A stretch of 64,000 nt of DNA from JACVRW01 sp963821275. GTDB taxonomy: Bacteria; Actinomycetota; Thermoleophilia; Solirubrobacterales; Thermoleophilaceae. Location: positions 62,001 to 126,000 of the forward strand of contig CAWGDF010000009.1 of NCBI GenBank assembly GCA_963821275.1. Reading direction: 5' to 3'. The translations under genes were made by a program, and so were the position numbers. Under the pieces are notes generated by a model. It made no database searches, was not told where the DNA came from, and worked only from the letters and a program-made list of their open reading frames with translations. Every line of letters starts with the position of its first letter. Position 1 is the stretch's first letter. Positions 8,496 to 17,100 of this stretch are shown piece by piece.

Positions 8496-8789
8496 ATGCT
8501 GCACTACGGACTCTTCTATCTCCACGGCTCCCGGCACAATCCCCTGTACCCGCCGCCGCTGCCGCCCAGCGGCGGAGGTGGCCGCCACCGGCCGAGCCCG
8601 CGCTCCACGGCGCGGTCCATCGCCACGGTCGTTGCGGTCGTCCTCTGCCTCGGCGGCGCCGGCTACGCGGCGGCCAGCCAGGACGGCGACTCCTACGGCT
8701 CGGATCCGGCCAAGGCACAGCCCCAGGGCGACGCCGAGGCCAACAGCCACAGCCGTCCCGGACGGCTGGGCGCAGGCCCGCTGCGCTAG
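8496..8789 (+). CDS. Small hypothetical membrane protein
   Basis: 97 residues. A Pro/Gly-rich N-terminus (residues 18-36) precedes one hydrophobic helix (S-I-A-T-V-V-A-V-V-L-C-L-G-G-A-G-Y, about 41-57) and an acidic, Gln/Asp-rich tail, consistent with a single-pass membrane or secreted protein. Starts at ATG 8496 with no clear ribosome-binding site, and its last codons overlap the convergent WS/DGAT gene by 4 bp. Not recognised; could be spurious. Confidence 0.4.
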   Translation: MLHYGLFYLHGSRHNPLYPPPLPPSGGGGRHRPSPRSTARSIATVVAVVLCLGGAGYAAASQDGDSYGSDPAKAQPQGDAEANSHSRPGRLGAGPLR

Positions 8790-10255
8790 TCGGGCGCCGC
8801 GGCGCTCTTCCCTGCGCGCTTCCCGCCGTTGGAGCCGTCGCCTCGCGCTGGCCGGGACGAACGAGCGCGGGCGGCGCCGAGCAGCTCGTCGAGCGCCTCC
8901 TCGAGGGCGTCGGCCACGGACTCGAGGTCCGGCATCGCGTCGTAGTCGGCCAGCAGGCCGAAGTCGACCTTGCCGTTGTAGCTCATGATCGCGATGGCGA
9001 GCGCGTGGTTCTCGGGGAGGAACGCGATCGGGACGATCTCCTCCATCTCGCGACCGAGCAGATAGAGCGGGAACTGCGGGCCCGGCACGTTGGTCACGAT
9101 CAGGTTGAAGAGACGCGTGGAGAAGTTGAGCCGTGACGCCTGGGCGAGCAGGGTGGGGGGAGCGAAGTCCTGCAGCCCGGCGATCACCTCGGCGCCGAGC
9201 GCCTGCTTGGACTGCTTGAGGTTCCCCATCATGTGCTGCACCGTGCGCAGCCGCTCCACGGGGTCGCGCACGTAGACGGGAAGCGGCCCGCGCATCGCGG
9301 CGATGCGGTTGCCCAGGGTCCCCTGCTCGTGCTCGGTGCGAATGGAGACCGGCACCAGGGCCCGCAGCTCCAGCCCTTCCGTCCGCACGCCGCGGCTGAT
9401 CAGCCAGCGCCCGAGGGCGCCCGCCACGACGGCCAGGACCGCGTCGTTGACCGTGCCGCCCAGCGTGTTCTTGATCTCCTTGAAGTCGGACAGGCGGCTG
9501 CGCACCCACCACACTCGCCTGTGGGGGCCGATCTCCACGTTCAGCGGGACATCGGGCGCCGGGTTCAGCCCGGCCCAGACCACCTCGCCCAGGCCCTCGG
9601 CGCCCTCGCGCACTTGCTCGAGGGTGCGACCGGGCCGCTGAAGGGCCCCCAGCGCGCGCCCGGCCAAGCCGACCGGGGTCCGGATGAGACCCTTCACGCC
9701 CTCGAGCACGAGGTCGGTGTCCGAGGGCACGGGCTCGGCGACCCAGTCCTCGTCCTCGACCTCCGCGGGCCGGGGCTGGAGGTCGAACAGCACGGTGGCG
9801 ATGTCCACGCCGGAGACGCCGTCGACGAGCGCGTGATGGGTCTTCGAGATCAGGGCGAAGCGGCCGCCCTCGAGGCCCTGGACGAGCCACAGCTCCCAGA
9901 GCGGCTTCGAGCGGTCGAGGCGCTGGGAGAAGATGCGCCCCACCAGCTGACGCAGCTGCTCGGCGCTGCCCGGGCGCGGCAGCGCCGTGTGGCGCACGTG
10001 GTACTCGAGGTTGAAGCTCGGGTCGTCGACCCAGAACGGGCGGCCCATCTCGAACCGCGGGACGGCCAGCCTCTGGCGGTAGCGCGGGACCAGCGCCAGC
10101 CGGCCCTCGATGTGGCGGCAGAACTCGTCCCGGGCCGGCGGCGGCCCCTCGAAGATGACCAGCGCGCCGACGTGCATGTGCGAGGCCTCCTTCTCCTGGG
10201 CCAGGAACGAGGCGTCGACCGCCGTCAGGCGCTGCTTGTGGTCCTGCGTCGCCAC
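8786..10255 (-). CDS. Wax ester synthase / diacylglycerol acyltransferase (WS/DGAT)
   Basis: 489 residues, the usual length for the bacterial WS/DGAT family, which makes triacylglycerols or wax esters from acyl-CoA at the membrane. The active-site motif H-H-A-L-V-D-G is at residues 140-146 (family HHxxxDG). The N-terminal S-F-L-A-Q-E and the C-terminal V-T-N-V-P-G-P block are also family marks. The C-terminal 30 residues are low-complexity and basic. GTG 10255 is chosen because minus-strand TAGGCT (10267-10262) ends 6 nt before it. It is transcribed divergently from the M28 peptidase. Storage-lipid synthesis is common in actinobacteria. Confidence 0.9.
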   Translation of the reverse strand: MATQDHKQRLTAVDASFLAQEKEASHMHVGALVIFEGPPPARDEFCRHIEGRLALVPRYRQRLAVPRFEMGRPFWVDDPSFNLEYHVRHTALPRPGSAEQLRQLVGRIFSQRLDRSKPLWELWLVQGLEGGRFALISKTHHALVDGVSGVDIATVLFDLQPRPAEVEDEDWVAEPVPSDTDLVLEGVKGLIRTPVGLAGRALGALQRPGRTLEQVREGAEGLGEVVWAGLNPAPDVPLNVEIGPHRRVWWVRSRLSDFKEIKNTLGGTVNDAVLAVVAGALGRWLISRGVRTEGLELRALVPVSIRTEHEQGTLGNRIAAMRGPLPVYVRDPVERLRTVQHMMGNLKQSKQALGAEVIAGLQDFAPPTLLAQASRLNFSTRLFNLIVTNVPGPQFPLYLLGREMEEIVPIAFLPENHALAIAIMSYNGKVDFGLLADYDAMPDLESVADALEEALDELLGAARARSSRPARGDGSNGGKRAGKSAAAPD

Positions 10256-10261
10256 GGCCGC

Positions 10262-10271
10262 AGCCTACCCT
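10262..10271. promoter_or_regulatory. Interlocked divergent -10 hexamers (WS/DGAT / M28 peptidase)
   Basis: In the 24-nt gap the sequence AGCCTACCCT reads TAGGCT on the minus strand, 6 nt before GTG 10255, and TACCCT on the plus strand (10266-10271), 8 nt before GTG 10280. The two hexamers share the central TA, so polymerase could occupy only one at a time. Inferred from spacing alone. Confidence 0.5.
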
Positions 10272-10279
10272 CTGTGGCT

Positions 10280-11161
10280 GTGAAGCCGCTGGCGATCATC
10301 GTGGGCGTCCAGGTGGCGGTCGGCCTCCTGCTGATCGCCCTGGTGGCCACCGACAACGTGCCCTTCGGCGACGACGAGGCCGACGGCGCTCCGGCGCCGC
10401 GCGCGGCGGTCGACCGCTTCGACGCCAAACCGGCTTGGCGGCTCCTGCGCGAGCAGGTGGAGATGGGGCCGCGTCCGGCGGGCTCCGAGGCTTCGCGCGC
10501 CCTGGCCGAGCGCCTGCGCGAGCTGTTGCCCGAGGGGCGCTTCCAGACCGTGCCTGGCGGCCTGCGCAACGTGATCGGGACGGTGCCCGGGCGAGAGCGG
10601 GGGTACGTGGTGCTGGGTGCCCACTACGACACCAAGGACCTTCCCGGCTTCGTGGGCGCCAACGACGGGGCCGCCGGCACCGCGCTGGCCACCGAGATCG
10701 CCCGGCAGCTCAAGCGCCCCCGGCACACGATCCAGTTCATCCTCTTCGACGGCGAGGAGAGCCCGCGCGGCACGCCCGACTCGGAGTTCGAGTCGGAGGG
10801 ATTGCGCGGCAGCAGGGTCGCGGCGCGGGCCTTCCGCAACGCCCGGGCCATGGTGCTGCTCGACTTCGTGGGCGACCGCCGCCTGCGGATCCCCCGGGAG
10901 GGCTACTCCCGGCCCGGCCTCTGGCGCCGCCTGCGCCGCTCCGCCGAGCGCGTGGGCACACAGCGGATCTTCCCGCGGGAGACGCAGGGCGGGGTGCTCG
11001 ACGACCACCTCCCCTTCCTGCGCGTGGGCGTGCCCGCCATCGACCTGATCGACTTCGGCTTTCCCTGCTACCACCGCCGCTGCGACAACCTGTCGGCGGT
11101 CTCCCCGCGCAGCGTCGACGCGGTGGGGGAGACGATCTACGAGCTGATGCGAACGCTCTGA
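10280..11161 (+). CDS. M28 family zinc aminopeptidase-like, membrane-anchored
   Basis: 293 residues. An N-terminal hydrophobic segment (L-A-I-I-V-G-V-Q-V-A-V-G-L-L-L-I-A-L, residues 4-21) anchors or exports the protein. The peptidase domain has the M28 zinc ligands in order: His in G-A-H-Y-D-T, Asp in G-A-N-D-G-A-A-G, the Glu pair in F-D-G-E-E-S, and a late His in C-Y-H-R-R. Expected to remove N-terminal residues from peptides outside the membrane; specificity unknown. GTG 10280 has TACCCT 8 nt upstream. Confidence 0.87.
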   Translation: MKPLAIIVGVQVAVGLLLIALVATDNVPFGDDEADGAPAPRAAVDRFDAKPAWRLLREQVEMGPRPAGSEASRALAERLRELLPEGRFQTVPGGLRNVIGTVPGRERGYVVLGAHYDTKDLPGFVGANDGAAGTALATEIARQLKRPRHTIQFILFDGEESPRGTPDSEFESEGLRGSRVAARAFRNARAMVLLDFVGDRRLRIPREGYSRPGLWRRLRRSAERVGTQRIFPRETQGGVLDDHLPFLRVGVPAIDLIDFGFPCYHRRCDNLSAVSPRSVDAVGETIYELMRTL

Positions 11162-11192
11162 GCCCGCTCCGGATCGCTAACTTTCGACAGGC

Positions 11193-12164
11193 ATGGCAGC
11201 CACTCCGCAGAAGCTTCTGCTCGCGGCGCCGCGCGGCTACTGCGCGGGTGTCGACCGGGCGGTCCAGACCGTCGAGCGCGCGCTCGAGCTCTACGGCCCG
11301 CCGGTCTACGTGCGCAAGGAGATCGTTCACAACAAGCACGTTGTGGAGCAGCTGCGGGCCCGCGGGGCGATCTTCGTCGAGCAGGAGACCGAGGTGCCGG
11401 AGGGCGAGACCGTGATCTTCTCCGCGCACGGTGTCGCCCCCAGCGTGCACGCCAACGCCGAGACCCGGCGCCTCAAGACGATCGACGCCACCTGCCCGCT
11501 CGTTACCAAGGTCCACGTGGAGGCCAAGAAGTTCGCGGCCGAGGGCTACACGATCGTCCTCGTGGGCCATCAGGGCCACGAGGAGGTGGAGGGCACCATG
11601 GGCGAGGCGCCCGACCACTTCGTGCTGATCGAGACCGAGGAGGACGCGGACCGGCTGGAGGTGGCCGACCCCGACCGGGTCGCCTACCTGACCCAGACCA
11701 CCCTGAGCGTGGACGAGACCGACCGCATCATCCGCCGCCTGCGCGAGCGCTTTCCGAACATCACCGGGCCCAAATCGGACGACATCTGCTACGCCACCAC
11801 CAACCGCCAGCTGGCGGTCCGCCAGATGGCCCGCGAGTGCGACCTCGTCCTGGTCATCGGCTCGCGCAACTCGTCGAACTCCAACCGGCTGGTCGAGGTC
11901 GCACGCGACCACGGGGCCGACTCCCACCTGATCGACAACGAGCGCCAGGTCCAGGAGGAATGGCTCGCGGGCAAGCAGGTGGTGGGCATCACCTCCGGCG
12001 CCAGCGCGCCCGAGGAGCTGGTGCAGCGGCTGGTGTCCTTCTTCCGCGAGCGCGGGACCGAGGACATCTCCGAGTTCGAGGTGGTCCAGGAGGACGTGCG
12101 CTTCATGCTGCCGCGGGAGATCCGCACGGCGCTCGCCGCCCGCCCGCTCCCGACGGCGACCTGA
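11193..12164 (+). CDS. ispH: 4-hydroxy-3-methylbut-2-enyl diphosphate reductase
   Basis: 323 residues, full length. IspH carries out the last step of the non-mevalonate pathway, reducing HMBPP to IPP and DMAPP with a [4Fe-4S] cluster. The three cluster cysteines are C17 (R-G-Y-C-A-G), C101 (D-A-T-C-P-L) and C199 (D-I-C-Y-A). His46/His49 region V-H-N-K-H and G-H-Q-G-H-E-E are also present. The ATG follows TAACTT by 9 nt in the promoter-like string GCTAACTTTCGACAG, which loosely resembles the repeat before the cysteine genes at 27.3 and 29.3 kb. Its cluster presumably comes from the SUF system encoded downstream. Confidence 0.96.
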   Translation: MAATPQKLLLAAPRGYCAGVDRAVQTVERALELYGPPVYVRKEIVHNKHVVEQLRARGAIFVEQETEVPEGETVIFSAHGVAPSVHANAETRRLKTIDATCPLVTKVHVEAKKFAAEGYTIVLVGHQGHEEVEGTMGEAPDHFVLIETEEDADRLEVADPDRVAYLTQTTLSVDETDRIIRRLRERFPNITGPKSDDICYATTNRQLAVRQMARECDLVLVIGSRNSSNSNRLVEVARDHGADSHLIDNERQVQEEWLAGKQVVGITSGASAPEELVQRLVSFFRERGTEDISEFEVVQEDVRFMLPREIRTALAARPLPTAT

Positions 12165-12167
12165 GCG

Positions 12168-12950
12168 CTAGCGATCAGGCGGCAGCGGCGTGAACTGCAC
12201 GCCGTGCAGCTTCAGCCCGGGCGAGTCCGCCCGCACGACGCCGTCGACCTCGTAGAGCCCGGGGTCGACGTCGCCGCCTGAGAGGACCGCGAAGGCCCCG
12301 CCGGCGTCGAAGCTGAAGCTCGCCGCCGCGCCGGCGTCGGCGGCCTCGATCCAGTCCTCGCCGTCGCTCCAGTCGCGCACGAGCTCGAGCCTGTCGCGGT
12401 CGGCCGGCAGGGCGATATCGGCCGTCTGCGGTCGCAGCAGCACGCCGGGCTCGTCCTCGGGCCTCACGGGGGCCAGGGGCTCGGGCGGATCGTCGGTCTC
12501 CAGCGTCTCCTGGATCGCCAGCTCGGTGTCGAGATAGTCGCCCTCGCCGTAGTGGACCAGGTACAGCCTGCCGGTGCGGTCGAACAGGTAGCGCCCCGGC
12601 CAGCCCTCGTTGCCGTACAGGCGCCAGACCTGGAAGTCGGCGTCGAGCAGCACGGCGAAGGGCACTTCGAGCCGTTCCACGGCCGCTTCCACCAGCGCCG
12701 GGTCGCGCCCGAATGAGTAGCCCGGGCTGTGCACGCCCACGACCCTCAGGCCGGCGTCCGCGTAGCGCGCGTGCCAGCCCTTGAGGTAGGGGAGGGTGCG
12801 CACCGAGTTGACGCGCGCGAAGTCCCAGAACTCGACCAGCACCGCGCCACGCCCCATCAGCGTGCTCATGCGCAGGAAGGCGACGTTCAGCCAGGGCAGC
12901 CGCGAGGGAAACTCGGGTGCGTAGATCTCCGCGTCCGGGGGTAGCCGCAC
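12168..12950 (-). CDS. Thioredoxin-fold (TlpA/DipZ-like) protein without redox cysteines
   Basis: 260 residues. Residues 30-170 match the thioredoxin-like part of DipZ/TlpA proteins: V-L-V-E-F-W-D-F, then R-T-L-P-Y-L-K-G-W-H, G-V-H-S-P-G, and Y-G-N-E-G-W-P-G-R-Y-L-F-D. The position of the usual C-x-x-C reads A-R-V-N-S-V (residues 45-50), so both catalytic Cys are absent and disulfide chemistry is unlikely. The C-terminal 90 residues form a beta-rich extension as in other DipZ-type proteins. No signal peptide is seen, so it may act in the cytoplasm. Start at GTG 12950 is tentative. Confidence 0.75.
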   Translation of the reverse strand: MRLPPDAEIYAPEFPSRLPWLNVAFLRMSTLMGRGAVLVEFWDFARVNSVRTLPYLKGWHARYADAGLRVVGVHSPGYSFGRDPALVEAAVERLEVPFAVLLDADFQVWRLYGNEGWPGRYLFDRTGRLYLVHYGEGDYLDTELAIQETLETDDPPEPLAPVRPEDEPGVLLRPQTADIALPADRDRLELVRDWSDGEDWIEAADAGAAASFSFDAGGAFAVLSGGDVDPGLYEVDGVVRADSPGLKLHGVQFTPLPPDR

Positions 12951-13024
12951 GGGCTGGAGGATGCCGCACCGCCCGCCCCGAACGGGGGCGACGGTTCCCC
13001 GTCGAATTCCCGCAGGCCGTGTTA

Positions 13025-13061
13025 TAGGGTGCCGCCCGGCGCCGATTTCCGCATGCGGAAA
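13025..13061 (+). promoter_or_regulatory. Promoter and 16-bp perfect palindrome before secreted-protein gene
   Basis: TAGGGT at 13025-13030 (within TTATAGGGT) is a -10-like box. The perfect palindrome TTTCCGCATGCGGAAA at 13046-13061 falls within the predicted 5' leader, 54 nt before the ATG, followed by a small GCGTC/GACGC hairpin at 13071-13088. It could be an operator or an RNA stem. Confidence 0.45.
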
Positions 13062-13114
13062 GCAGCGCGGGCGTCCTTTTTCAGACGCGAGTCCATCTCA
13101 TTCCAGGAGGAGGA

Positions 13115-13990
13115 ATGCGAAAGTTTCTGATCGCCGCGTTGGCTGCTGCCATGGTGCTGGCGGTGGCCGGCATCGCGTACGCCACCAACGACTACACGGT
13201 TGACGGCGACAGCAGGCCCGTCGTCAAGGGCAGCAAGAAGAAGCCCGTGCCCGTGTCGCTCAGCTTCGACTACACGGTGAGGGACCTCATCGATGCCAAT
13301 CGCGGCACCCCCGTACAGGAGTACCGGATCGGCGCCGAGGGCCTGGTGACCTACCCCGAGGCGTTCCCGGCCTGCCGAGGGGACGACAAGGGGGTCAACA
13401 AGCAGGTCTTCAACGGGGCCGAGCAGGCGTGTCCCAGGAAGACCAAGGTCGGCGAGGGGATCATCTACGCCTACGTGGGCGCAAGCATCGACCCGACGCA
13501 GCGCGAGCCCTGCGTGCTCAAGCTCACCCTCTGGAACGTCAAGCCCGGCGACTGGGGCGTCTACGGCAAGATCCGCAGGAAGGAAGGCGGTCTGGCTATC
13601 CGCATCGACTCCATCGCCAACACGCCGCCCGCGCTCGAGGAGCGGTACAAGGGCCGCTGCCTCAACAACCAGAACAGGGCGATTCTCGCGCCCTACAGGC
13701 GGGTGAAGATCGGCGGCGTCGCCTCCGACGAGCTGGTGTTCACCGTTCCGGACGTGCTGCTGTATCCGGCCCGTGACGAGAACGGCAATCCCGTGATCGA
13801 ATCGGTCGTTCGGGACGTCTTCTCCAAGATCAAGAGGCGGACCGCCAGGAAGAAGATCGGGAGGAAGCGCCGCAAGGTGGGCTTCTACTCGGCGATCGGC
13901 TGCAAGGGGAACACCCGGTTGATCCAGGTGACCTTCGTCGACGACAAGGGCGACGCGATCCCCGAGAGCAACAACACCCGGAAGTGCTGA
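13115..13990 (+). CDS. Secreted cysteine-containing protein of unknown function
   Basis: 291 residues. A clean Sec signal peptide is visible: basic M-R-K-F, hydrophobic core to about residue 20, and an A-Y-A cleavage site near residue 23. The mature part is basic (many K-K and R-K pairs) and holds six cysteines, an even number that would allow three disulfides outside the cell. I recognise no enzyme motif. A strong ribosome-binding site (AGGAGGAGG) directly precedes ATG 13115, and a long leader with a palindrome suggests regulated, possibly high expression. A hairpin terminator follows the stop. Confidence 0.75.
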   Translation: MRKFLIAALAAAMVLAVAGIAYATNDYTVDGDSRPVVKGSKKKPVPVSLSFDYTVRDLIDANRGTPVQEYRIGAEGLVTYPEAFPACRGDDKGVNKQVFNGAEQACPRKTKVGEGIIYAYVGASIDPTQREPCVLKLTLWNVKPGDWGVYGKIRRKEGGLAIRIDSIANTPPALEERYKGRCLNNQNRAILAPYRRVKIGGVASDELVFTVPDVLLYPARDENGNPVIESVVRDVFSKIKRRTARKKIGRKRRKVGFYSAIGCKGNTRLIQVTFVDDKGDAIPESNNTRKC

Positions 13991-14015
13991 GGCCGAGAGC
14001 CTGAGCACCCACGCG

Positions 14016-14047
14016 GCGACGGGGCGGCCTGAGGGCCGCCCTGTCGC
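14016..14047 (+). terminator. Hairpin terminator after secreted-protein gene
   Basis: A 14-bp stem (13 Watson-Crick pairs and one G-T) with loop TGAG: arms 14016-14029 and 14034-14047. No T-tract follows, as is common in high-GC actinobacteria. Confidence 0.6.
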
Positions 14048-14125
14048 GTTCAGGGCGAGGTCGCAGGGGCCCGGCTTCCGTTGTACGATCGCCTTGACTC
14101 GCTGGGCAGGGGGTCCCCCGCCCCG

Positions 14126-17100
14126 ATGCCTTCCTCGGAGACAGTCACCGTTGTGATCACCGACCTGGTCGGGTCGACCGACCTGGCCTCCCGCCTCGGG
14201 CCGGTGGCCGCCGACGAGCTCCGGCAAGAGCACTTCGGCGTGCTGCGCGAGGCGGCCGCGGACTCCGGCGGCAAGGAGGTCAAGAGCACCGGGGACGGGC
14301 TCATGCTCGTGTTCCGGGGCGCGGCGGACGCGGTGGCCTGCGCGATCTCGATCCAGCAGCGGATGGAGCGGCGCAACCGCGCCGCGGAGGTGCCGCTGCC
14401 GATCCGCGTGGGCGTGGCCCTCGGCGACGCCACCTGTGACGAGGGCGACTACTTCGGCATGCCCGTGGTCGAGGCCGCGCGGTTGTGCGACGCGGCGGAC
14501 GGCGGCCGGATCCTGGCCAGCGAGCTGGTGCAGCGGATCGGCGGCAGGGACGGTCACGTCTTCGTCGATGCCGGCGAGCTCGAGCTGCGCGGGCTGCCCG
14601 AGCCGCTGACGGCCTACGAGGTCAGCTGGGAGTCCGCCCAGCGAGGCGCCGCCGCGGTGCCGCTGCCGGCGCAGCTGGACGCCCTGGGGCCGGACGGCTA
14701 CGTCGGCCGCGAGCGTGAGGGAGCGCGCCTGCGCGAGCGCTGGGACGCCGCCCTGGCGGGCCCGCGCCAGGGGCTGCTCGTGTCAGGTGAGCCGGGGATC
14801 GGCAAGACCCGCTTTCTGACCCAGGCCGCGCTGGAACTGCATGCCGAGGGAGCCGTCGTGCTGGTCGGACACTGCCCCGAGGAGCTGCAGGCGCCCTACG
14901 GCGCGTGGATCCAGGCGCTCTCCCACTACGTCGAGCACACGCCGCAGGATCTCCTCGGCGAGCACGTCGAGCGCCACGGCGGCGAGCTGTCCCGCCTCGT
15001 GCCGGCGCTGATTCGCCGCGTCCCGGACGCGCCCCCGCCCAAGCAGACCGACCCCGAGACCGAGCGCTACCTCCTCTTCTCCGCCGTAGGCGGGCTGCTC
15101 GAGGGAGCCGGCGGCGACAGCCCGCTGGTGCTCCTGCTCGACGACCTCCACTGGGCGGACAGGCCGACGCTGGCCCTGCTGAAGCACGTGCTCGGGGAGG
15201 CGCGCCCGTCGCGCCTGTTGCTGCTCGGCACCTACCGCGACAGCGACCTGTCGGGCGCCCATCCGCTGACCGGCGTGCTCGCCGACCTGCGGCGCGAGGA
15301 GGGGGTCGAGCGGCTGGCGCTTCGCGGCCTGGGCCAGGAGGACGTGGTCTCGCTGATGGAGGCGGCCGCCCGGCACGAGATGGACGAGACCGGCGTTGCG
15401 CTCGCTCGCGAGATCGCGGCGGAGACCGACGGCAACCCGTTCTTCGTGGTCGAGATGCTGCGCCACCTGCTCGAGTCCGGCGCCCTCGTCCGCGTGCCGG
15501 ACGGGCGCTGGGAGCTCAGACAGCGCCTGGAGGCGCTCGGGCTTCCGCAGAGCGTGCGCGAGGTGGTGGGCCGCCGGGTCGAGCGCCTCGGCGAGGAGTG
15601 CCGCACCGTCCTCAGCAGCGCGGCGGTCATCGGGCGCACCTTCGACCTGGAGCTGCTGCTGCGGATCGCGAGGGTGGACGAGGACCGCCTGATCGACCTG
15701 CTCGACGCCGCGGTGGAGGCTTCGCTGCTGACCGAGCTCACCGACCGCGCCGGCTCGTTCACGTTCGCGCACAACCTGATCAACCACATCCTGTACGACG
15801 ACCTCGGGGCCACCCGGCGCTCGCGGCTGCACCGCCGTGCGGCGGAGGCCCTGGAGGGCCTGTGCGGCGGCGAGCCGGGTGCGCGAATATCCGAGTTGGC
15901 CCGGCACTGGACCGCGGCCACCGCCCCGATCGACGCCAACAAGGCGGTGTCCTACAGCGCGCGGGCGGGGGAGCGCGCCCTGAGTGAGCTGGCGCCCGAC
16001 GAGGCCGTGCGCTGGTTCGCCCAGGCAGTCGAGCTGCTGGACAAGGCGCCGGACCCCGACCCGGCGTGGCGCTGCGATCTGGCGATCGCGCTGGGGGAGG
16101 CGCAGCGCCAGGCCGGCAAGCTCGAGTTCCGTGAGACCCTTCTGGGCGCGGCCGGGCTGGCCGAGGAGCTTCGCGATCCCGAGCTGACCGCCCGGGCGGC
16201 GCTGGCCAACAACCGGGGCTTCGCAAGCGCCTTCGGCGCCGTCGACGAGGAGCGGGTGGCCGTTCTCGAGCGCGCGATCGAGCTGGACGACGGGACGGAT
16301 GCCTCTCGGCGCGCCCGGCTGCTCGCGCTGCACGCGATGGAGCTGCAGTTCGACCCGCGCCACGAGCACCGGCGGGCGCTGGCCGAGGAGGCCCTCGCCC
16401 TCGCCCGCAGGGCCAGCGACGTCCACGTCCTGCCCTATGTCCTGCGGGACTACTTCCACGCCGTCTGGTCGGCGGACACCCTTCCCGCCCGCCGACGGGT
16501 CGCCGAGGAGATGATGGAGCTGGCCGACCGCGTGGACGATCCGCTCGCCCGGATCTGGGCGCTGGACCGCACGGTGCACGCGGCGGCGGAGTCCGGGAAG
16601 CTGACCGTGGCGGCCGAGGCCTCGGCGCAGCTGGTGCGGCGCACCGGTGAGCTCGGGCAGCCCGACCTGCGCTGGCACGCCGCCTATTTCGCCTCGGGGC
16701 TCGCCCAGATGCAGGGGGCGCTCGACGACGCCGAGCGGCTGGCAGAGGCCGCGGCCCGGCTGGGCCAGGGGGACGACCCCGACACGATGGTCATCTACTG
16801 GGGCCAGATCTGCGCCGTGCGCTCGGACCAGGGCCGTACCGAGGAGACGCTCGAGCTGCTCGAGCTGGCTGCTGTCGCGAACCCCGGGATTCCCGCCTTT
16901 CAGGCGGGCCTGGCTGCGGCCCTGTGTGACTCCGGCCGGGCCGCCGACGCCGCCCCGATGCTGGAGCGGGCCGGGGCGGACGGGTTCGCCAACGTGCCCA
17001 AGGACCAGGTGTACTCGACCGCCCTGGCGATGTGGGCCCGGACCGCCGCCGAGGTCGGCTCCGCGCGGGCCGCGGCGCCTCTCTACGAGCTCATCGAGCC

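Noticed and set aside
8301..9890. 529-codon minus-strand open frame
   Set aside because: It is an out-of-frame shadow of the WS/DGAT gene and the transposase relic, without any recognisable motif.
9233..10279. Plus-strand open frame running into the M28 peptidase
   Set aside because: The part before 10280 is antisense to the WS/DGAT gene; the hydrophobic N-terminus and promoter hexamer place the start at 10280.
11176..11189. ispH promoter GCTAACTTTCGACAG as a third copy of the cysteine-gene repeat
   Set aside because: It shares GCTA and ACTTTC but needs two indels to align; resemblance too weak to count as the same site.
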